Source: an uncultured Elusimicrobia bacterium
GTDB lineage: Bacteria; Elusimicrobiota; Endomicrobiia; Endomicrobiales; CAIRNS01
Assembly: GCA_903880015.1 (NCBI GenBank)
Contig: CAIRNS010000007.1
Span: 62,001-126,000, forward strand
Reading direction: 5' to 3'
DNA: 64,000 nt
The position numbers and the translations under genes are program-made. Shown in pieces: positions 1 to 8,644 of the stretch. How positions within the stretch are numbered: the first letter of the stretch is position 1; every line of letters begins with the position of its first letter. A model generated the notes under the pieces. It made no database searches, was not told the origin of the DNA, and saw nothing but the letters and a program-made list of their open reading frames with translations.

Positions 1-731
1 GCCGGCACGATCTTAATAATGATTTTATCCGTGAACTGCATTCTATAACGGTCAAAGGAATGCTTACCGATGACATAAGCGGGAAGTACAGAAAAGTTCA
101 GAACTATGTGGTTGCCGGTACCGGGCAGATTATGTATAGGCCGCCGCAGCCGGAAGCAGTGCCCGGGTTGATGAACGAGCTCATTGCATGGGTTAATAAT
201 GGCTCGGCGGAATATCTGCCGGTTATTTCATCAGCCATACTGCATTACACCTTTGTGTCTATTCATCCTTTTGTTGATGGTAATGGCAGGGTTGCCCGCC
301 TGCTAACAACACGGGAACTGCTGAAGAGAAATTTTGATACTCAGCACATTTTCGCGATAGACGATATCATTTACCAGCACAAGTCAGCATATTATGCGGC
401 CTTGAAAAGCGCGCAGGATAACAATGGCGATATTACTCATTGGATCGAGTATTACCTAGAGGTTATAGCAGAGTCACTTGAACGCGCGTGGAAGCGGGTA
501 GTGTCGCTTCCCAAGACGCGCAAATCCGCGGCAGCGCTTGAGCTGACGCCGAAACAGGAAAAAATCCTGACACTGCTCAACACGACCGATAGATTAAGCG
601 TTCGCGAGCTTGCGGAGATATTACATGTTTCAGTCCAGGGAGTACATTTCATTCTGGGCCCACTGATAAAGGCAAAGATAGTAAAGAGATTCGGGGGAAG
701 GAAAACAGGAAAATTTGGCGTAACGATTTAA
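1..731 (+). CDS. Fic family protein, 5'-truncated by the window edge
   Basis: The frame is already open at base 3 and reads a typical Fic lead-in (FIRELHSI, then GKYRKVQNYV) before the first internal ATG at 60, so the gene starts before the window. The Fic signature HPFVDGNGRVAR is intact at about 255-290. Its His is the catalytic base and the GNGR part binds the phosphates of the nucleotide. Fic enzymes usually transfer AMP from ATP to hydroxyl groups of target proteins. The C-terminal third, after about base 540, is a winged-helix-like domain (LTPKQEKILTLL, then LSVRELAEILHVS), common in Fic proteins that act as regulators or toxin-like modules. The inhibitory helix cannot be assessed because the N-terminus is missing. 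The target is unknown. Confidence 0.93.
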   Translation, partial: RHDLNNDFIRELHSITVKGMLTDDISGKYRKVQNYVVAGTGQIMYRPPQPEAVPGLMNELIAWVNNGSAEYLPVISSAILHYTFVSIHPFVDGNGRVARLLTTRELLKRNFDTQHIFAIDDIIYQHKSAYYAALKSAQDNNGDITHWIEYYLEVIAESLERAWKRVVSLPKTRKSAAALELTPKQEKILTLLNTTDRLSVRELAEILHVSVQGVHFILGPLIKAKIVKRFGGRKTGKFGVTI

Positions 732-804
732 ATAATTGTGAAGGCCCCTTACTGACAATTTCACGGTCACAATGTCCATGCCACAACATCATGGTTGAAT
801 CAAT

Positions 805-834
805 CGTAGGGGCGCGGGTCCCGCATCTGCCCGA
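805..834 (+). repeat. REP-like GC-rich intergenic repeat, family B, copy 1
   Basis: An intergenic GC-rich element that begins CGTAGGGGCG and contains a GCGGG/CCCGC dyad. The reverse complement of 11555-11587 starts almost identically. It lies between the Fic gene and the ferritin-like gene and has no coding potential. Such elements are usually mobile REP-type palindromes or transcript-end structures. Confidence 0.5.
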
Positions 835-889
835 TCATTGTCCCTGCTGTTAGCAAAACGCAACCACATCAAAGAAAACAGAGGCCCCC

Positions 890-1390
890 ATGTACACCGC
901 AGATGAAATGCTCAATTATGGCGTGCACATTGAAAAAAATGGCAGGGACTTCTACGACCTGGCATCTAAAACGGTAAAAGCCGAACGGGTGCGCCAGGTG
1001 TTCGCGTATATCGCCAACGACGAACAGCTTCACATTGCTGTTTTTGAAGGTATCTTAAACCGGTTAGATTCACATCAGCAGTCCGTGGGAAACTATTCAT
1101 CCCAATACACAGAATATCTCAGCGCGCTGGTCGAAGCGAATGTGTTTATCAAAAGCAAACAGGGGTCCGAGATAGCCAGAACCATCCGCAACGACAAACA
1201 GGCCCTTGAACTCGCCCTTGGTTTTGAAAAGGATTCCCTGCTGTTCTGCCTTGAACTAAAAAAACTACTGTGGCCCGGCTTCCATAAAGAAATCGACACA
1301 CTAATCGCCGAAGAACAAGACCACTTCCAAAAACTATGCGAAGTAATGAAAGGTTTCACCAAGTTCGGCGTAGGATACAACAAAATGTAA
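890..1390 (+). CDS. Ferritin-like (rubrerythrin-type) diiron protein
   Basis: A 166-residue all-helical protein with the spacing of the rubrerythrin/YciF-type ferritin-like fold: an early Glu in GVHIEKNGRDFYDLA, the ExxH-type DEQLHIAVFE, and late EEQDHFQKLCEVM. These supply likely diiron ligands. No rubredoxin domain is present, so it resembles the DUF2202/rubrerythrin-domain proteins that handle peroxide or store iron in anaerobes. It stands alone, flanked by unrelated genes. The ATG follows a purine-rich AGAAAACAGAGG stretch. The exact substrate is not predictable from sequence. Confidence 0.8.
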   Translation: MYTADEMLNYGVHIEKNGRDFYDLASKTVKAERVRQVFAYIANDEQLHIAVFEGILNRLDSHQQSVGNYSSQYTEYLSALVEANVFIKSKQGSEIARTIRNDKQALELALGFEKDSLLFCLELKKLLWPGFHKEIDTLIAEEQDHFQKLCEVMKGFTKFGVGYNKM

Positions 1391-1513
1391 TTGCTGTAAA
1401 AAAGCATTAAAGCCAGGGGGAAATAATCCAAAACCGCTTTCCTGCCTCAGTCACTATTGCTTATTATGCTACGGCACAGAGCTCTGCCATTGCATGAAGA
1501 GAGATATAATGCC

Positions 1514-3400
1514 ATGAGTTTTCATTCATTCCTCAATCGATTGAAGCGCTTAAGTTTTATGAGCCGCCGACAGGTTGTTGTAATGCCCGGCAATGAAAAT
1601 AACTCAGTTTTAAATCCTATCAAACGACTGTGGCAACTTGCCAAACGGCTATGTTTACCTGATCGTCATTTCCCAAAACTTCACAATGAAAATAGTTCAA
1701 TAAAAAAGTATGTATGCGTTGTTGGTTTTATTGTTCTTTTTTACGCATTAAGTTTCCCAGCCTTTTGGAATTCCAATGTAAATTGTACTCTTGCCGATGG
1801 CATAATTCAAAATGTAACGGAAATGAATGCGTATGATAGGCCATGGTTGAGGGGCTTGTCTACTATCAGCATCTTCCCTCCAGTATATATCTATTCCTTA
1901 GTAAAAATATCGAAAATGGTAAATCATAATTGGGCATTTTCGTTATTTTTTACGAATATGATGTTTCTTGCGGTGCTGATTTATTTTCAGTACTTGCTTG
2001 TAAGGGAATTTGGCGACAATAGTACAGCCATTTTAAGCGTAGTCCTTGTCTTGTTATACCCCCTAACATTCCTTGGGTTTAATACACTTTCCTTGGAATT
2101 TCCGCTGATGGGCATTCTCATGATGTCTTTGTATTGCCTCATAAGATCACGATTTTTCGAAAACACACTCTGGAGTGTGCTTTTTGCAGCTGCCTGCGGC
2201 ATAGGAATGATGATTAAGCAACCTTTCGGAGCATATTGTGCAGGCATTATTGCAATTGGTGCTGTAAACGTGTTAATCAATGTTTTCCGTAGGAGAATAA
2301 AGCCGTTGTCAAATTTATTTATTTTTGCAGCTATTTTTATTTTAATAATATCTCCTTACTATATTTTACCTCATTTGAGCAGTGGGGGCGCGCCTGCTTT
2401 TAAATCAGGGGTCATGGAAAGTTTCATGACTATAGTCAATGTGGAGCCGGATGTACAAAGCAAAAGAATACTTTTTCAAGGACTATGGGAGTCGCAATTA
2501 TCGCCTCCTTTCTTTCTGCTGATGCTTTTTGGAATCTTCTATTTCTTAGGCAACACGCGCACCATGATCAAGCTTGCCCTGTTTTCATGTATATTAATAC
2601 CGAACATATTTCTTTACATAATGCCGCACTTTGTTACTCCAAGATATACGATGCCTTGTATGCCGCTATACGCCGTTATCAGCGCTTATGGTTTAAGGCA
2701 TTTGTTAAAATACAAACATTTTCAATATTTGGTGTACCTGTGCGTGGTTATCGGGCTAGTACAATTTTACAGTTTTGTTTATGCAGACATTAAGTGGTCG
2801 AAAGTTAGTTTCAATGGCCTGAATTATTGGAGTGGATGTGCGGGGCTTGATCCCCATTATTTAAAAAGAGAGCGTCAAGGGGTAGTGCTGAACAATATCA
2901 ATAACGGAATAAAAAAGCATGTATTGGAATACTCTAAACACGCGAAGATATCTGTCGGGCAAAAATACTCGCTTCTTTTGTTGGTAGATAATACTATCAA
3001 TGATCAGGATATCAGTCACATACATTGTTCTATGATTTACTACCCCTGGTTTAATAATATGAGCTACCAAATAGTCTGTGGAGTAAAATATTATCTCATG
3101 TCATATATATATAAAGGAGAGGGCACTATAGATACTATAATTGATAATACCGATTTTATTCTTTATACGACTTTGGGAAGAACGAATATAAGAGGAGAAA
3201 TCCCCATAGATAAAGTATTTGACAGTGCCAATCCATGGATAAACTATAATCCGCAGAGACATGATTTATATATGCAGCGCTGGGGAAAGTATTTGAAGGC
3301 TTTTGAACTTACAGAGACGTATTATGTAAACGATCGTTATACCGCAAATCTCTATATGAAGAAAAAAAGACAGGGAGTAAATAACTATATTGAGCAATAA
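1514..3400 (+). CDS. GT39/ArnT-like polytopic membrane glycosyltransferase
   Basis: A long hydrophobic protein with about ten to twelve membrane segments and a soluble C-terminal tail of roughly 180 residues. It fits the dolichyl/undecaprenyl-phosphate-mannose mannosyltransferase (PMT_2, GT39/GT83) architecture. After the first helix there is an acidic periplasmic loop (ADGIIQNVTEMNAYDRPWL), where family members carry their catalytic acidic residue. The predicted role is transfer of a lipid-linked sugar to a lipid or protein at the outer face of the inner membrane. I prefer ATG 1514 over TTG 1457 because GAAGAGAG lies about 8 bases upstream of it. The gene is visibly AT-rich and uses AT-ending codons much more than its neighbours, which suggests acquisition from elsewhere. 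The acceptor is unknown. Confidence 0.75.
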   Translation: MSFHSFLNRLKRLSFMSRRQVVVMPGNENNSVLNPIKRLWQLAKRLCLPDRHFPKLHNENSSIKKYVCVVGFIVLFYALSFPAFWNSNVNCTLADGIIQNVTEMNAYDRPWLRGLSTISIFPPVYIYSLVKISKMVNHNWAFSLFFTNMMFLAVLIYFQYLLVREFGDNSTAILSVVLVLLYPLTFLGFNTLSLEFPLMGILMMSLYCLIRSRFFENTLWSVLFAAACGIGMMIKQPFGAYCAGIIAIGAVNVLINVFRRRIKPLSNLFIFAAIFILIISPYYILPHLSSGGAPAFKSGVMESFMTIVNVEPDVQSKRILFQGLWESQLSPPFFLLMLFGIFYFLGNTRTMIKLALFSCILIPNIFLYIMPHFVTPRYTMPCMPLYAVISAYGLRHLLKYKHFQYLVYLCVVIGLVQFYSFVYADIKWSKVSFNGLNYWSGCAGLDPHYLKRERQGVVLNNINNGIKKHVLEYSKHAKISVGQKYSLLLLVDNTINDQDISHIHCSMIYYPWFNNMSYQIVCGVKYYLMSYIYKGEGTIDTIIDNTDFILYTTLGRTNIRGEIPIDKVFDSANPWINYNPQRHDLYMQRWGKYLKAFELTETYYVNDRYTANLYMKKKRQGVNNYIEQ

Positions 3401-3517
3401 GGGTTGGAGTCATCTTGGCAACTTTATGTGAAAGTATGCCAACGGGAATAGCCCAATAATGATAGCAGATTGCTTTTTGATTGATGATGCAACCATAATG
3501 GCGGAGGCGGAGAATTC

Positions 3518-4960
3518 ATGAAAGAGACCGTTAATAAGCAGGGGTTTCTGGCTACGCTTGACTGTCCGCTTTATGGGTGGCTTAATCAGCATGGGCAGGT
3601 GGCGGTGGACGATTCGCCGTCGGCAATGCTCATGCGGCAGCAGGGGATGGAGATTAACCGTCTGGCGCGGGGGTTGTTTTCGGCGGGGCGGTTGGTGTCG
3701 GATGTTGGTTTTGCGGCTGCGGTGGAAAAAACGGCGGGGCTGGTTGCGGGCACAAAGGATGTCACGCTTTTTGAAGCGGCGTTCCGGCATGGGCGGTTTG
3801 TTGCCCGGGCGGATGTTTTGGAGCGCGTCAAAGGGAAATGGCATCTGCGGGAAGTGAAGTCATCGACCGGCGTCAGCGATGATCAGTTTAAAGACCTTGC
3901 CTATACGGCAGCTGTTCTTGCGGGCGCCGGGATTGTGGTCAGCCGGGCGTCGCTGGTGACAATGTCCCCCGATTATCGCCTGGGGATGCCGGTTGAAAAA
4001 ATGTTTGATGAGACGGACGCCACCGATGATATTGTCGAGTTCGCGGGCGCCTATGACGCGTTGTTTAAAAGTACCGAAGCCCTGTTGTTTGGCCCGCGCC
4101 CGAAAAAAAATCTTATATTCTTTTGCAGAAAATGCGAAGAGTTCGAGGAGTGCACCGGGCGGGGGGTTGCAAATCATATATTCGATTTTCCTCACCTGTC
4201 AGCAAAGAAATTTGCCGAGCTGACGGCGCACGGGATTACCACCATTCCCCGCGTGATGAAGGGGTTTGCGTTTACCGCCACGCAGGAAGTTATCTACAAA
4301 AGCGTGCTCTCGGGAAAACCGTTTGTCCGCAAGAAACTTACATCCGCGCTAAACGAAATCACCTGGCCCGCCTACTTTCTGGACTTTGAAACCATCTCAA
4401 CGGCTATTCCTATCTATCCCGATACCGCTCCGTACGCCCAGGTAGTCACGCAGTATTCCCTGCACATCTGCTCGGCGCCCGGGGTGGTCGAGTCGCACCA
4501 GGAATATCTTGCCGATCACATGCGGGACTGCCGCCGCGCCGCCGCCGAGCATATGCTTGCCGCGCTTAAAAAAACCGGCAGCGTCATCACCTATTCTCAC
4601 TTTGAAAAAGACCGGATAAACGCGATGGCAAAACAGTTCCCGGACCTTGCCAAAGATTTGGACGCGGTGGTTAAACGCATCGTCGACCTCTGTGAAATCA
4701 TCAAAAAGAACTATTACCACCCGGGCTTCTGCGGCAGTTTCTCGATAAAACAAGTCCTGCCCACCCTGATTCCGAGCTTAGATTACGGCGACCTCGACAT
4801 ACAAGAAGGCGGGACCGCCGCCGCGCTCTTCACCCGTATGGTGAACGGTGAAATGACGGATAAAGCCGAAATCCAGCGCACCCGCACAGCCCTGCTCGCC
4901 TATTGCCAGCGCGACACCTTGGCGATGGTCAAGCTCCACGAGAAGTTGAGCGCCTTGTAA
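3518..4960 (+). CDS. DUF2779-type protein: Cas4/RecB-like nuclease plus DnaQ-like exonuclease domain
   Basis: A 480-residue protein with two nuclease-like parts. The N-terminal half has the PD-(D/E)XK core (ARADVLERV, then LREVKSSTG). Four cysteines are placed as in Cas4/AddB iron-sulfur nucleases: C16 near the start and C203, C206 and C212 in FFCRKCEEFEEC. The C-terminal half begins WPAYFLDFETIS (D289, E291) and ends with YCQRDTLAMVKLH, matching a DEDD/DnaQ-type RNase H fold. This is the DUF2779 family arrangement. A role in DNA repair or defence is likely, but the substrate is undefined. No cas genes or CRISPR array lie nearby. The start has GGCGGAG upstream. Confidence 0.85.
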   Translation: MKETVNKQGFLATLDCPLYGWLNQHGQVAVDDSPSAMLMRQQGMEINRLARGLFSAGRLVSDVGFAAAVEKTAGLVAGTKDVTLFEAAFRHGRFVARADVLERVKGKWHLREVKSSTGVSDDQFKDLAYTAAVLAGAGIVVSRASLVTMSPDYRLGMPVEKMFDETDATDDIVEFAGAYDALFKSTEALLFGPRPKKNLIFFCRKCEEFEECTGRGVANHIFDFPHLSAKKFAELTAHGITTIPRVMKGFAFTATQEVIYKSVLSGKPFVRKKLTSALNEITWPAYFLDFETISTAIPIYPDTAPYAQVVTQYSLHICSAPGVVESHQEYLADHMRDCRRAAAEHMLAALKKTGSVITYSHFEKDRINAMAKQFPDLAKDLDAVVKRIVDLCEIIKKNYYHPGFCGSFSIKQVLPTLIPSLDYGDLDIQEGGTAAALFTRMVNGEMTDKAEIQRTRTALLAYCQRDTLAMVKLHEKLSAL

Positions 4961-5015
4961 TCCGCACAGCTGTCGCAGATGACCGGCTGTTTCTTTCCTG
5001 TAATATGCTCAGGAA

Positions 5016-5034
5016 AGTATGAAATATTCATACT
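5016..5034. promoter_or_regulatory. Perfect 8-3-8 dyad, candidate operator
   Basis: AGTATGAA-ATA-TTCATACT is a perfect inverted repeat in the 193-base gap (4961-5153) between the DUF2779 gene and the nucleotidyltransferase gene. Its size fits a dimeric helix-turn-helix repressor site. The rest of the gap shows only a weak ACAGC/GCTGT stem followed by TTTCTTT at about 4965-4998, a doubtful terminator for the upstream gene. Confidence 0.35.
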
Positions 5035-5171
5035 AACGGGAGAATAATAATGCATAATCAACTCATCTGTATCAAATAGTATTTTATTAAGGTCCCCTGT
5101 GTGCGATTATGTGGTATGAGGAATGATGGGCGTGTTTACAGGGTTCGGGGAAATTGGTAGCATACATATCT

Positions 5172-6470
5172 ATGATGAAGCGCGGGACGGTTGCTCAACC
5201 ATTTGATCATATTATTGAAACGCTCGTGGCGGTTGCCAAGAAGCACGGGTTCGTCATATACGCGGTGGGCGGATTTGTGCGCGATTTGTATGCGGGGCGG
5301 GAATCGAAGGATTTGGATATCATGGTTGAAGGCAAAGACGGCGGGGTCCGTTTTGCCGAGATTGTGGCGCGCGAGCTGGGGATACGGGAGCCCGTTATAT
5401 TTCAGCGGTTTGGCACGGCGAAACTCTCTATCGAGGGCCAGGAAATCGAATGTGTGATGCCCCGCACGGAATATTACAAAGATGATTCTCGTAATCCGGA
5501 TACCGGACTGGGCACGCTCGAGCAGGACGCCAAACGCCGCGACTTTACGATGAACGCCCTGTTCTGGCGTTTAAACGACGGCGAGATACTTGATTTGACG
5601 GCCCGGGGGTTTGCGGATATCGCCGCCGGTGTCATTCGCGTTACTGACCCGGAGAACGCTGGACTGATTTTCAGTCAGGACCCCTTGCGGATGATGCGTG
5701 CAATCCGTCAAAGCGTTCAGCTCGGTTTTCAGATAGAACCGGCGACATACGCGGCAATCACCGCCAACGCCCACAGATTGACGATTGTCGCCGTCGAGCG
5801 GATAGCCGACGAACTCAATAAGATGCTGGTCTCTGACGCTCCGGTCACCGCCATGAATATGCTCGTAGAAACCACTCTGTTTGGGTATGTTTTCCCGCAG
5901 GCGGCAATGAAAAACGCGCGGCGCAGTATTGCATCCCGCCAGGACACTTTGTTGGCCCATGTTGAAAAAAATCTTTCATTGCGTCTTGCGGCTGTGATTT
6001 CCCCGACGCCCGGGACCGATGATGCGGAAATGGCGCTGGCGGTGATGCAGCGGCTGAAGTATTCAAAAGACAATATGCAGGCCGTGGGGATGAACATTCG
6101 GTTTGCGGCTGATCTTTTCCGTTACGAAAGTTCTTGGCCGGATCCCGCCGTGCGGCGTTTGATATACCGGTGCGGCGATTATGTGCAGAATGTCCTGTCG
6201 TTTGCCCGGGCCCGCGCGCAATGGGCCGGCGACACCGCGTCGGTAGTGTTGTTGGATAATCTTGACCGGCGAATTATTGATGTTCAGCGCGTGCTGGCGG
6301 TCAAAGATATGGGAAACATTCTCACGGGCAAAGAATTAATGACGCTTTTTGACCGCTCGGGCGGCGTGTGGATACAGAAAATTAAAGAAGCACTTCTGCA
6401 GGCGCAGTTTGACAACCCGGCGCTGAGTAAAGAAGAGGCCGTCGCCATCGCCCGTGCGAACGCTCAATAA
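5172..6470 (+). CDS. cca: CCA tRNA nucleotidyltransferase / poly(A) polymerase family
   Basis: A class II nucleotidyltransferase with the defining motifs in order: the GGFVRD loop, the catalytic DLD of KDLDIMVEGK, the RTEYY segment, RRDFTMNAL, and the downstream DPLRMMRAIR. These enzymes add or repair the 3' CCA end of tRNAs in the cytoplasm. The gene makes sense here because tRNA-Val at 21230 does not encode CCA. Length (about 430 residues) is normal for an enzyme without an HD domain, and no HD motif is seen. TTG 5154 is an alternative start; ATG 5172 or 5175 seems more natural. Separate A-adding and CC-adding enzymes exist in some phyla, so CCA addition is likely rather than certain. Confidence 0.88.
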   Translation: MMKRGTVAQPFDHIIETLVAVAKKHGFVIYAVGGFVRDLYAGRESKDLDIMVEGKDGGVRFAEIVARELGIREPVIFQRFGTAKLSIEGQEIECVMPRTEYYKDDSRNPDTGLGTLEQDAKRRDFTMNALFWRLNDGEILDLTARGFADIAAGVIRVTDPENAGLIFSQDPLRMMRAIRQSVQLGFQIEPATYAAITANAHRLTIVAVERIADELNKMLVSDAPVTAMNMLVETTLFGYVFPQAAMKNARRSIASRQDTLLAHVEKNLSLRLAAVISPTPGTDDAEMALAVMQRLKYSKDNMQAVGMNIRFAADLFRYESSWPDPAVRRLIYRCGDYVQNVLSFARARAQWAGDTASVVLLDNLDRRIIDVQRVLAVKDMGNILTGKELMTLFDRSGGVWIQKIKEALLQAQFDNPALSKEEAVAIARANAQ

Positions 6471-6506
6471 CATGGCGATAGGCAGCCCTACGCTAAGGAG
6501 AATCGT

Positions 6507-6812
6507 TTGAAGAAATGTCCCTGGTGCGCGGAAGAAATACAGGATGAGGCAATTAAGTGCCGCCACTGCGGCTCGATGCTCGTTGTGCCGGAAAAAAAGA
6601 AATGGTATTTTAACACATCGTTTTTGGTCCTTGCTTTTGTGTCGGTCGGGCCATTTGCTTTGCCGCTGGTCTGGTGGCATCCGCGGTTGAGCACGGGTGC
6701 AAAAATCGTTATTACCGTCATCGCGCTGGCAGTGACCTATGCGCTGAGCATTCTTCTTATAAAATCCATTAACAGCGTGACGGCGTATTATTCACTGTTG
6801 TCAAAGTGGTGA
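6507..6812 (+). CDS. Small zinc-ribbon membrane protein
   Basis: A 101-residue protein with an N-terminal zinc ribbon ([20 protein letters not shown]: two CxxC knuckles) followed by two membrane helices (about residues 37-56 and 70-90). TTG is the likely start because TAAGGAG lies 6 bases upstream. Zinc ribbons of this type sit on many small bacterial membrane proteins with unknown partners. It follows cca by 36 bases and may be co-transcribed with it. Confidence 0.75.
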   Translation: MKKCPWCAEEIQDEAIKCRHCGSMLVVPEKKKWYFNTSFLVLAFVSVGPFALPLVWWHPRLSTGAKIVITVIALAVTYALSILLIKSINSVTAYYSLLSKW

Positions 6813-6861
6813 ATTACCCCGGCGCTTACGGTACACGCAGATATAAAAGGAACAGATCGTT

Positions 6862-7260
6862 ATGATATTTATGTTGCTGAAACTGTGCATAAAAACCGTT
6901 GTTTTTGTCAGCATCCTGCTGGCCGTCACGCTGAGCGTTATGGTCTATGCGTGCCGCAATAAACTGCCGCTTCCTGCACGGTGTTACGCCGCTGAGAAAA
7001 CGATTATGATCCATTATCAGCGGGCGTGCATTGCCGCGCGGCCGTTGAAGCCGGCGGCGGTTGTGGCAAACAAATATTTTCGCATTGTGCTTCATAAAAT
7101 TTCAATCGGGTACCGGTATTGCCGTGCTTGGGTGCACAAGAAATGGTATACCCTGATGCACAAGATTGACCCGAAAAACGAATTTGGTTTTGCTGATTAT
7201 GACGGGGCAATGAAAGAATTTACCCGGGAAACACGCCACCACCGGCACACCGGGAACTGA
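6862..7260 (+). CDS. Hypothetical single-pass membrane protein
   Basis: A 132-residue protein with one N-terminal membrane helix (about residues 4-28), then a basic, Tyr/His/Arg-rich tail. I do not recognise a family. ATAAAAGGAACAG upstream gives a plausible ribosome site. It lies 49 bases after the zinc-ribbon gene and 42 bases before the nitroreductase gene, so it may belong to either unit. Confidence 0.55.
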   Translation: MIFMLLKLCIKTVVFVSILLAVTLSVMVYACRNKLPLPARCYAAEKTIMIHYQRACIAARPLKPAAVVANKYFRIVLHKISIGYRYCRAWVHKKWYTLMHKIDPKNEFGFADYDGAMKEFTRETRHHRHTGN

Positions 7261-7302
7261 CCGCCCGCATCAAAACGCCCGCGGGCGCCGAAGGGAAATC
7301 AC

Positions 7303-7887
7303 ATGAAAAAAATCTGTGGTATATTGTCACTGTTTCTGTTTCAGGGGGTTGGTCTGTGCGCCCCGTCGAAGGATGCGCTTAGCGTTATCCATAGCCGCAA
7401 AAGCGTGCGTAATTATACCGATAAACCGGTCAGCAGGGAGTCGCTTCAAATACTGCTTAAGGCCGGGATGGCGGCCCCTTCTGCCGCTGATAAACGCCCA
7501 TGGGCTTTCGTAGTGATTACCGATAAGGCGAAGCTGACCGCGCTGAGTTCCCAATTGCCGTACGCGCGGATGCTTTCGCAGGCGGGCGCGGCGATTGTCG
7601 TGTGCGGCGTTCCCGCGCAGTCGTTGCCCGGGTCAGATGCGGCATTCTGGGTACAAGACTGCTCGGCGGTAACGGAAAATATTTTGCTGGCTGCCGAAGC
7701 CATCGGGTTGGGTGCTGTCTGGACAGGCGTGTATCCCGGTGAGGACCGCGTGAAAACGGTGCAGACAGCGCTGTCGATTCCCTCGGACACTATTCCCCTC
7801 AGCGTTATTCCCATTGGTTATCCTGTCGGTATAGAGCAGCCGAAGAAAAAATACGACGCTCAGAAGATTCACTGGAACGCCTGGTAA
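7303..7887 (+). CDS. Nitroreductase family flavoprotein with a signal-like N-terminus
   Basis: The core matches FMN-dependent nitroreductases: the SRKSVRNYTDKPVS phosphate/FMN-binding segment, AGMAAPSAADKRPWAFVVI, the central AAEAIGLGAVWTGVYP, and the late IPIGYPVG. Family members reduce nitro groups, quinones or flavins with NAD(P)H. Unusually, the protein starts with a hydrophobic stretch (MKKICGILSLFLFQGVGLCA) that looks like a signal peptide or lipoprotein-like leader, so it may be exported or membrane-tethered. It is followed 35 bases later by an FMN reductase gene, and both lie just upstream of the Rrf2/Hcp unit. Confidence 0.85.
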   Translation: MKKICGILSLFLFQGVGLCAPSKDALSVIHSRKSVRNYTDKPVSRESLQILLKAGMAAPSAADKRPWAFVVITDKAKLTALSSQLPYARMLSQAGAAIVVCGVPAQSLPGSDAAFWVQDCSAVTENILLAAEAIGLGAVWTGVYPGEDRVKTVQTALSIPSDTIPLSVIPIGYPVGIEQPKKKYDAQKIHWNAW

Positions 7888-7922
7888 GGGCGGCCGGAAA
7901 ATAAAATGTGAAGGAGAGAAGC

Positions 7923-8498
7923 ATGAAAGCAATTGCTATCAACGGCAGTGCCCGCAAAGACGGGAACACGGCGCTTTTACTCAACCAGGTGTTGGCTGAA
8001 TTACGGGCTGAGGGGATTGAAACGGAACTCTTTCAACTGTCCGGCAACGCGCTGCGCGGCTGCACGGCGTGTTATACATGTTTTGCGGCAAAAAATAAAC
8101 GCTGCTCTGTCACCGGCGATGTTATTAATGACTGTATTGCGAAAATGGTTGACGCCGATATCATCATCCTTGGCTCGCCGACTTATTTCGCCAATGTGAG
8201 CTCTGAAATGAAGGCGCTTATTGACCGTGCCGGGATGGTCGGCAAGGCAAATGCCGGGCTGTACCGCCGTAAGGTGGGCGCCGCGGTGGTGTCTGTCCGT
8301 CGCGGGGGCGCCATTCATACATTTAATTCCATAAACCATTTCTTTTTATATTGCGAGATGATCATACCCGGATCTTCGTACTGGAACATCGGCATTGGGC
8401 TCAACCCCGGCGATGTCGGCGGTGACGAGGAAGGTATTGCAACCATGAAAACCCTCGGGCAAAATCTTGCCTGGACGCTGAAGAAAATTAAACAGTAA
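7923..8498 (+). CDS. NADPH-dependent FMN reductase / iron-sulfur flavoprotein family
   Basis: A flavodoxin-fold protein. The FMN phosphate loop is NGSARKDGNTALLL, and GSPTYFANVSSEMKALIDR is the typical second flavin contact. A cysteine-containing loop (GCTACYTCFAAKNKRCS) at about residues 47-63 resembles the compact Cys motif of iron-sulfur flavoproteins, so a 4Fe-4S cluster is possible. GTG 7908 is open, but AAGGAGAG directly precedes ATG 7923, which is preferred. It probably passes electrons from NAD(P)H or ferredoxin to small acceptors and fits the redox block that follows. A terminator-like hairpin follows at 8504. Confidence 0.85.
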   Translation: MKAIAINGSARKDGNTALLLNQVLAELRAEGIETELFQLSGNALRGCTACYTCFAAKNKRCSVTGDVINDCIAKMVDADIIILGSPTYFANVSSEMKALIDRAGMVGKANAGLYRRKVGAAVVSVRRGGAIHTFNSINHFFLYCEMIIPGSSYWNIGIGLNPGDVGGDEEGIATMKTLGQNLAWTLKKIKQ

Positions 8499-8503
8499 TT
8501 TGA

Positions 8504-8529
8504 TGCGGGGGGGCGCGCCCCGCAGTTTT
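8504..8529 (+). terminator. Rho-independent terminator after the FMN reductase gene
   Basis: TGCGGGG (8504-8510) pairs perfectly with CCCCGCA (8518-8524) around a 7-base loop, followed by GTTTTA. It separates the upstream transcript from the Rrf2 promoter about 80 bases later. Confidence 0.55.
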
Positions 8530-8572
8530 ACCGATAGAGAATATACAATAATCATCAGTGTCGTGTTATCGC

Positions 8573-8635
8573 AAGCCCCTCTTTTCCGTCTAAGGGGAAG
8601 GGGGGCTTGACATTTTGTTAAACTAATACTAAAAT
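8573..8635 (+). promoter_or_regulatory. Promoter and overlapping inverted repeat of the Rrf2-ferredoxin-Hcp unit
   Basis: TTGACA (8607-8612), a 17-base spacer and TAAAAT (8630-8635) form a near-consensus sigma70 promoter. The predicted start (about 8642) is only a few bases before the ATG at 8645, so the transcript would be almost leaderless. An imperfect inverted repeat, AAGCCCC (8573-8579) with GGGGCTT (8602-8608), runs into the -35 box and could be an operator, plausibly for the Rrf2 protein itself. Operator function is inference. Confidence 0.65.
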
Positions 8636-8644
8636 GGTGTCAGA

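Noticed and set aside
3518-4960. A Cas4 adaptation gene belonging to a CRISPR system
   Set aside because: The Cas4-like half is fused to a DnaQ-like domain as in DUF2779 proteins, and no cas1, cas2 or array is present.
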